Assembly (NCBI GenBank): GCA_004525155.1
Contig: SPDA01000161.1
Span: 1 to 5,743, forward strand
Direction: 5' to 3'
Length of the DNA: 5,743 bases
DNA from: Spirochaetales bacterium
GTDB taxonomy: Bacteria; Spirochaetota; Spirochaetia; SPDA01
The translations under genes were made by a program, and so were the position numbers. Below the pieces are notes generated by a model, which saw only the letters and a list, made by a program, of their open reading frames with translations, made no database searches and was not told the origin of the DNA. Positions within the stretch are counted from its first letter, which is position 1, and every line of letters starts with the position of its first letter. This document shows, piece after piece, positions 1 to 3,763 of this stretch.

Positions 1-466
1 AGAGGAACCCTATACCATAGCCATTCTTGCCAGGGAAATCCTCCCGCCGGAGATGGAAGTCGATATTGTCGCCTCGGATATAAGCCTGAAATCCCTCATG
101 ATAGCAAAGGAAGGGTTTTATCAGGACACCCGTATAGCCGGCGTTCCGGACAAATATCTGGCCAAATATTTTACCAAAAAAGGGAACGGTTACCAGGTCC
201 GGGACAGCATCAGGAAACTTATAAAATTCGACTACCATAATTTAAAAAACGACAGCAGTCTTAAGGATATGGATATTGTGTTCTGCCGGAATGTCATAAT
301 TTATTTTGACGAGGCCGCTCAAATTGCAGCCATAAACCGCTTCTGGGATGCCATGAGCGGACATTCATTCCTGTTTATCGGACACTCGGAATCGCTTTTC
401 GGCATGAATACAGCGTTCGAATTCGTTAAAACTGACTGGGCCTGCATTTATAAAAAATTTGTTTAG
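1..466 (+). CDS. cheR: Chemotaxis protein methyltransferase CheR, C-terminal part (5' truncated by window edge)
   Basis: CheR transfers methyl groups from S-adenosylmethionine to glutamates of chemoreceptor cytoplasmic domains. The reading frame is already open at base 2 and gives 154 visible residues, so the true start lies outside the window; the ATG at 53 is internal. Visible residues open with EEPYTIAILARE, matching the GEEPYS-type SAM-binding motif. Next come ASDIS (residues 24-28, with the acidic SAM-ribose ligand), the central stretch with the motif DIVFCRNVIIYF (about 91-102) and FIGHSES (about 125-131), all CheR hallmarks. The family is usually about 270-290 residues, so the N-terminal helical domain and part of the methyltransferase fold are missing here only because of the window edge. 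The stop TAG at 464-466 is followed 12 nt later by cheB, so the two are surely one operon. No truncation or frameshift is seen within the visible part. Confidence 0.95.
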   Translation, partial: EEPYTIAILAREILPPEMEVDIVASDISLKSLMIAKEGFYQDTRIAGVPDKYLAKYFTKKGNGYQVRDSIRKLIKFDYHNLKNDSSLKDMDIVFCRNVIIYFDEAAQIAAINRFWDAMSGHSFLFIGHSESLFGMNTAFEFVKTDWACIYKKFV

Positions 467-478
467 CAAAGAGGCAGC

Positions 479-1603
479 ATGGACGAAAAGGAAATTTCCG
501 TTTTGATTGTTGATGATTCGGCCCTGATGCGCAATCTGATCGGACGAATAATTGAGGAGGAGCCCGGCCTGTCAGTGGCGGGAAAAGCGATAAACGGCAA
601 TTTCGCCCTACAGAAGCTTTCCTCTCTCAAGCCGGATATCATTGTACTGGACCTGGAGATGCCGGAAATGAACGGCATCGAATTCCTTCAGGCACGCAGG
701 GAGAAGGGTATCGACATTCCGGTTATCATTCTGTCTTCCATGGCAAAGAAAGGCGCGAAAATCACGATGGATGCGCTGAGTCTCGGAGCGTCCGATTTTA
801 TTTTAAAACCTTCGGGATCAATCTCACCGGACATCCGGGCGGTGTCCGGGCAGCTTACGGAAATGATAAAAGCCTACGGCGGTAAATACCATTCACAAAA
901 GGAATCGGAGGCGGTTGAGCCGAAGGCCGCTCTCTCCCCCGGTGAACCTCACGCAGACGCTCTTAAGCAGGATAAGGGCCCCGGAAGCGGCAGGGTAATG
1001 GAGGCGGACCGGAAAGGCGAACCCCTTGCAATAATAGCTATAGGTATTTCAACAGGCGGGCCTAACGCCCTTAGGGAGATATTTCCCAGGCTGGACAGGG
1101 ACCTTCCCCTGCCGATACTTGTTGTACAGCATATGCCCCCGGGATTTACTGAGGAGTTCGCCAGAAGCCTCGATAGAATTTGCCCCCTGGAGGTCTCCGA
1201 AGCGAAGGATGGAGACATCATCAGGCCGGGCAGAATTCTCATAGCGCCGGGAAGTTTTCATCTCGAGGTCGAAAAGCGGCCTCTCGCTTCCGTGGTGCGA
1301 TTATCCTCGGCGGAGCCGGAAAACGGACACAGACCTTCCGTGGATGTTCTCTTCGCATCAGTTGCCAGGCATTACGGCGGCAGGGCAATGGCTGTCATTA
1401 TGACCGGTATGGGCAGGGACGGCGCAAGGGAAATAGGCACCATAAACAGTCTGGGCGGTTTGACTCTGGCGCAGGACGAACAGTCTTCCGTCGTGTTCGG
1501 TATGCCGAAAGCAGCCATTGCACAGGGCTTTATCCAGCACGTGGTTTCTCTAGACCGAATGGCGGAAACCATAAACCGTTTTGTCCGGATTAATTCTCCC
1601 TGA
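479..1603 (+). CDS. cheB: Chemotaxis response regulator protein-glutamate methylesterase CheB
   Basis: CheB removes methyl groups from receptor glutamates (and deamidates glutamines in many species) when its receiver domain is phosphorylated by CheA. The 374-residue product has both expected domains. The receiver domain (about 6-130) has the acidic pair D12-D13, phospho-acceptor D58 in IIVLDLEMPEMNG, S86-S87 at the conserved Ser/Thr position and K110 in FILKPSG. The methylesterase domain (about 183-370) has the catalytic triad S191 (GISTGGPNAL), H218 (VVQHMPPGF) and D314 (MTGMGRDGA). The linker between them (about 133-182) is charged and rather long, which explains a length somewhat above the roughly 350 residues of enteric CheB. 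The ATG at 479 is supported by GAGG at 471-474 and by cheR ending 12 nt upstream. No CheW-binding or receptor-tether pentapeptide is evident at the C terminus. The last 14 nt overlap the convergent small gene on the other strand. Confidence 0.97.
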   Translation: MDEKEISVLIVDDSALMRNLIGRIIEEEPGLSVAGKAINGNFALQKLSSLKPDIIVLDLEMPEMNGIEFLQARREKGIDIPVIILSSMAKKGAKITMDALSLGASDFILKPSGSISPDIRAVSGQLTEMIKAYGGKYHSQKESEAVEPKAALSPGEPHADALKQDKGPGSGRVMEADRKGEPLAIIAIGISTGGPNALREIFPRLDRDLPLPILVVQHMPPGFTEEFARSLDRICPLEVSEAKDGDIIRPGRILIAPGSFHLEVEKRPLASVVRLSSAEPENGHRPSVDVLFASVARHYGGRAMAVIMTGMGRDGAREIGTINSLGGLTLAQDEQSSVVFGMPKAAIAQGFIQHVVSLDRMAETINRFVRINSP

Positions 1604-1826
1604 TGTCAGCCAGCTGAATCTTTCCGGCGCAGTTAGGGCAGGCTTTCACCCTGCGCATCCGGATTATCGAAGGAATGGAAAGATCTTCCATGGAAAATGA
1701 ATAATATTTATCGCAATATCTGCATTCGAACCGGGCAGTGAGTCCGCCGGGAAAAGAAGCGGATTTAATAAATCGTCTGAATTTTTTTTTTACATAATAA
1801 GGGAAACATCGGACGAATAATCCCAT
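1590..1826 (-). CDS. Small zinc-ribbon-like protein of unknown function
   Basis: This 78-residue protein is not one I recognise as a named family. Residues 1-32 are basic and aromatic (YYVKKKFRRF, pI clearly high). Then come two CxxC knuckles, CRYC (C35, C38) and CPNC (C63, C66), 24 residues apart, the pattern of a small structural zinc ribbon that binds a partner or nucleic acid. The ATG at 1826 is the only ATG, GTG or TTG before the first CxxC; the frame is open upstream to a TGA at 1938-1940 without another start codon. The ATG sits one nucleotide after the tRNA-Ala discriminator base, with no Shine-Dalgarno sequence possible outside the tRNA acceptor stem. Co-transcription with the tRNA from the promoter at 1912-1941 is likely. 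The TAA stop at 1590-1592 lies inside the convergent end of cheB (14-bp overlap). Ten consecutive A's encode K13-K15 and the adjacent base. The CxxC pairs favour a real gene, but the arrangement leaves some doubt. Confidence 0.65.
   Translation of the reverse strand: MGLFVRCFPYYVKKKFRRFIKSASFPGGLTARFECRYCDKYYSFSMEDLSIPSIIRMRRVKACPNCAGKIQLADIREN
1623..1663 (+). other. Imperfect stem-loop just downstream of cheB
   Basis: Bases 1623-1632 (TCCGGCGCAG) pair with 1651-1655 (CTGCG) and 1659-1663 (CCGGA), giving ten base pairs interrupted by a 3-nt bulge (1656-1658) and closed by an 18-nt loop. It begins 19 nt after the cheB stop. A second, smaller hairpin follows at 1675-1691 (ATGGAA/TTCCAT, 5-nt loop). 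Neither has a T run directly after it, so they do not make a standard intrinsic terminator. They may stabilise the cheB transcript 3' end or be a by-product of the antisense zinc-ribbon coding sequence. Confidence 0.3.
1782..1791. repeat. Ten-base homopolymer (T on +, A on -) inside the small zinc-ribbon gene
   Basis: Ten T's on the + strand are ten A's in the coding strand of the small gene, spanning the end of the V12 codon through K13-K15. Such tracts are prone to replication or polymerase slippage. It could also act as a weak U tract for transcripts coming from cheB, but the nearest upstream pairing (GATTT/AAATC at about 1762-1775) is only five A/T-rich pairs and does not touch the tract. 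Confidence 0.5.
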
Positions 1827-1827
1827 A

Positions 1828-1900
1828 TGGAGGATAGGGGATTCGAACCCCTGACCTATTGATTGCGAACCAATCGCTCTACCAACTGAGCTAATCCCCC
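1828..1900 (-). tRNA. tRNA-Ala, anticodon CGC
   Basis: Read on the - strand, the 73 nt fold as a canonical cloverleaf. The acceptor stem is GGGGGAT/ATCCTCC with 7 pairs, and the D arm is GCTC-AGTTGGTA-GAGC. The anticodon stem is ATTGG/TCAAT (closed by a G-T pair) around the 7-nt loop TTCGCAA. The variable loop is AGGTC, and the T arm is AGGGG-TTCGAAT-CCCCT. Anticodon CGC is at 1867-1865 and reads the alanine codon GCG. The G3-U70 wobble pair in the acceptor stem, the major alanine identity element, and discriminator A73 independently support alanine. The 3' CCA is not encoded (the next bases are TATGGG), so CCA must be added by tRNA nucleotidyltransferase after end trimming. It is transcribed from the adjacent promoter with a predicted leader of only about five nucleotides and leads straight into the small zinc-ribbon gene. 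Confidence 0.97.
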
Positions 1901-1905
1901 AAAGT

Positions 1906-1930
1906 ATACGGATTATACAGCAGTCCGTAT
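1906..1930. promoter_or_regulatory. 7-bp perfect inverted repeat spanning the tRNA promoter -10 region
   Basis: ATACGGA at 1906-1912 and TCCGTAT at 1924-1930 are perfect inverted copies separated by 11 nt. The left arm lies between the -10 box (1912-1917) and the expected transcription start near 1905. The right arm lies in the -35/-10 spacer. The centre-to-centre distance of 18 bp puts the arms almost two helical turns apart, a geometry compatible with a dimeric repressor or activator. In a readthrough RNA from the upstream MBL gene the same repeat would form a hairpin just before the tRNA, but no U tract follows. Function is inferred; chance remains possible. Confidence 0.35.
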
Positions 1931-1941
1931 CGGTCTTTCAA
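1912..1941 (-). promoter_or_regulatory. Sigma70-type promoter for tRNA-Ala and the small zinc-ribbon gene
   Basis: On the - strand the -35 element TTGAAA (1941-1936) is followed by an 18-nt spacer and a perfect -10 element TATAAT (1917-1912). The expected start near 1905 is about five nucleotides before the mature tRNA 5' end at 1900, as is usual for strong stable-RNA promoters. It lies in the 56-nt gap after the stop codon of the MBL gene, so the tRNA unit has its own promoter although it runs in the same direction as the upstream operon. Confidence 0.85.
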
Positions 1942-1956
1942 GAGGAAAATAACGGT

Positions 1957-2877
1957 TTAAATGTCTAGTTCCTCCCCCTCTCTTGCTATTGCAATCTGCA
2001 TGGTTGTTTTTCCTTTTACCAACCGTTCATACTTTTCTATAAGTTCGGTAAGCTGTTCGTCGGTGCGCAGGGGGTCGTGATGAAAGAACAGTACCTTCTT
2101 GACCTTTGCCCTGTGGGCCGTATTGATGACCCATTCGAAGTGGGAATGACCCCAGCCCATTTTGTCCTTTTTATACTCTTCGCGGGTGTACTGGGAATCA
2201 TGTATGAGCAGGTCAGCGCCCTGGAGAAAGCCCATTATTTTTTCGTTTTCTTCCTTTGCCGCCCGCTCGCCCTCCTCAAAGGCGGCCTCATCGTAATCCG
2301 GAGAATCAGGGTCCGAGGGGAATACGTTTCTGAAGGGTTCCGTGTCATAGGCTGTGCAGAATACCTTCCCTTTGTATTCAAATCTGTATCCAAGGCAGAG
2401 AATCGGATGGTTCAAATACTTGGAGGTAACCCAGATGCCGTCTCCCAGGTCCATGGACCTTTCCTTCATGGGTACGTAATTGATGTCGGCGGCAAGTTCA
2501 CTCTGACGGACGGGAAAATAGCGGTAGGAAAGCTGCCCGCCTATTATCTTGTCCAGGCCGTCGTCTTCGTAGGTCACGGGTCCGTAGATGGTCAGTTTGG
2601 TACCCGGCACGTAGATGGGCACAAAAAAAGGAAAACCCATTATGTGGTCCCAGTGCGTGTGAGTAATGAAAATCTGGGTGTTGATAGGGCCTTTGGGAAG
2701 CTCGTTTTTCATAATCCAGTTTCCCAGGGTGCGGATGCCGGAACCTGCATCGATGATAATGAACCGGTCCAGGTCCTCGAAACGGAGCTCAAGACAGGCG
2801 GTGTTGCCGCCGAAATAGACCGTTTCCAGCCCGGGACAGGGAATGGATCCGCGGACGCCCCAGATTTTGATTTTCAT
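1957..2877 (-). CDS. Metallo-beta-lactamase-fold hydrolase, RNase Z/phosphodiesterase-like branch
   Basis: This 306-residue cytoplasmic enzyme starts with GVRGSIPCPG and FGGNTACLE, typical of a widespread MBL-fold subfamily often annotated as a cyclic-nucleotide phosphodiesterase or simply MBL hydrolase. The metal site is complete: HTHWDH (H73, H75, D77, H78), H157 in LNHPILCLGYRFE, D178 in AYDTEP, H244 in GHSHFEW and H266/H267 in FFHHDP. The GYR, GHSxF and terminal H motifs follow the RNase Z order. However, GYR runs almost directly into the AYDT strand, so the flexible tRNA-binding arm of RNase Z is absent, and an acidic insert follows at about 189-215. A phosphodiester substrate is likely, but its identity is unknown. 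I chose ATG 2877 over the upstream TTG 2904: the domain begins there, and GGGAGG (2892-2887) lies nine nucleotides before it. The gap to the HDOD gene is 16 nt, so it is the last gene of the operon. No clear terminator follows. Confidence 0.9.
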   Translation of the reverse strand: MKIKIWGVRGSIPCPGLETVYFGGNTACLELRFEDLDRFIIIDAGSGIRTLGNWIMKNELPKGPINTQIFITHTHWDHIMGFPFFVPIYVPGTKLTIYGPVTYEDDGLDKIIGGQLSYRYFPVRQSELAADINYVPMKERSMDLGDGIWVTSKYLNHPILCLGYRFEYKGKVFCTAYDTEPFRNVFPSDPDSPDYDEAAFEEGERAAKEENEKIMGFLQGADLLIHDSQYTREEYKKDKMGWGHSHFEWVINTAHRAKVKKVLFFHHDPLRTDEQLTELIEKYERLVKGKTTMQIAIAREGEELDI

Positions 2878-2886
2878 GTCCTGCCG

Positions 2887-2892
2887 CCTCCC
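2887..2892 (-). promoter_or_regulatory. Shine-Dalgarno GGGAGG that fixes the MBL gene start
   Basis: GGGAGG on the - strand lies between the HDOD stop codon (2896-2894) and the ATG at 2877, with a 9-nt spacer. It lies downstream of the alternative TTG at 2904, which would put the ribosome-binding site inside the coding region, so the ATG is preferred and the product is 306 rather than 315 residues. Confidence 0.75.
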
Positions 2893-2893
2893 T

Positions 2894-3763
2894 TTATACT
2901 GCAAGCCTTAAAAAAACCCGGGCTTTTTCAATTTCACCGTTTACCGTATCTTCTATCTCTTCCAGGTATTCGAAATTTACCTGCAGAAAGGAAAACACCT
3001 CATCTGCCGGAGCTTCGGGGTACCTGTCGCCGGAGTAGCCAATCTCGAAACTATTGGCAAAATGGTTCGCCAGGGTAATGGTATAGACTATGTCCTTGTT
3101 GTTTCCCGTGTAGGAATTATAGGAGTGATGATTGCCAACCGCGTCCCGGATCTCCTGACCCAGTTTCCAGTTGTCTACAATCAGGAGTCCGACTTCCGCG
3201 TGGTCAATGAGCAGGTTCTGCTTTTCCGCTTTGTACAGGGGCATCCTCTCCTTGTCCGAAATACTCATGGTCTGTATATAGGCTTCGGAAAGTTTGTTGT
3301 TCAGGGGTATTTTACCCAGGTCGTGGAGAATGCCTGCAATAAAATATTCCTCCAGACGCTTGGTGTCGATGCCCCGTTTTTTCGCGATGAGCTTTGACGT
3401 GACACCCACGCACAGGGAATGACGCCAGAATCCGTCCATGTTAAGGGCGTGAAAATTTGTCTTGTTTCCCAGGGTACCAAGAACCGCAGTGCTTAACGCA
3501 AGGTTTTTTACCGTGTTTATTCCCAGCATGATGATGGCCCGGACCAGGGAAGTGACCTCCTGGGATAGACCGTAGTAAGCGGAATTAATAAGCTTCATCA
3601 CCTTTCCCATCAGTACAGGATCGAGGCTTATAACCTTGTTAAGGTCAGCAGGAGAAGTTGTGGGATTGTTGCAGATCTCGAGGATCTTGGAAACACTGGT
3701 CGGTAGACTGGGCATTTTCGATATGTAGTTTTTAAGAATTATCAGGTTGTCCGCTTCCGCCAT
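2894..3763 (-). CDS. HDOD-domain signalling protein
   Basis: The 289-residue protein is essentially one HDOD domain, a relative of HD phosphohydrolases used in bacterial signal transduction, often linked to motility, biofilm or second-messenger control. The HDOD core is recognisable from MPSLPTSVSKILEICNNP (17-34), through ISLDPVLMGKVMKLINSAYYG (45-65) and the RAIIMLGINTVKNLALS segment (75-91). The HD-like part keeps WRH (H115), HDLGK (H147-D148), DH (D187-H188) and NHH (H212-H213), a fuller metal-ligand set than in degenerate HDOD proteins, but no GYP motif follows. No receiver, GAF or other output domain is fused, and no signal peptide or membrane segment is seen. ATG 3763 has AAGGAG at 3777-3772 with an 8-nt spacer. 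The gene overlaps the end of the TPR gene by 32 nt and is followed 16 nt on by the MBL gene, indicating translational coupling in one operon. Confidence 0.93.
   Translation of the reverse strand: MAEADNLIILKNYISKMPSLPTSVSKILEICNNPTTSPADLNKVISLDPVLMGKVMKLINSAYYGLSQEVTSLVRAIIMLGINTVKNLALSTAVLGTLGNKTNFHALNMDGFWRHSLCVGVTSKLIAKKRGIDTKRLEEYFIAGILHDLGKIPLNNKLSEAYIQTMSISDKERMPLYKAEKQNLLIDHAEVGLLIVDNWKLGQEIRDAVGNHHSYNSYTGNNKDIVYTITLANHFANSFEIGYSGDRYPEAPADEVFSFLQVNFEYLEEIEDTVNGEIEKARVFLRLAV

Noticed and set aside
1180..1593. Alternative + strand frame within cheB
   Set aside because: The cheB frame carries the intact catalytic triad; this is an overlapping frame in its methylesterase domain.
1743..1791. 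Terminator for cheB ending in the T10 tract
   Set aside because: The nearest stems (TCCGC/GCGGA with an 11-nt loop, and GATTT/AAATC) are short and lie several bases before the T run.
1942..1974. GAGGAA/TTCCTC inverted repeat around the MBL stop as a terminator
   Set aside because: Six base pairs with a 21-nt loop and no T run after it; too weak to call.
2447..2460. Perfect 14-bp palindrome AGGTCCATGGACCT
   Set aside because: It lies deep in the MBL coding region (residues RSMDLG) with no promoter nearby; probably a codon coincidence.
2878..2904. TTG start at 2904 for the MBL gene, adding nine residues
   Set aside because: It would place the GGGAGG site inside the gene, overlap the HDOD stop and add residues outside the fold; ATG 2877 fits better.
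2077..3078. 333-codon + strand open frame opposite the MBL gene
   Set aside because: It is antisense to a gene with a complete set of MBL motifs, crosses into the HDOD gene, and its translation shows no domain logic.
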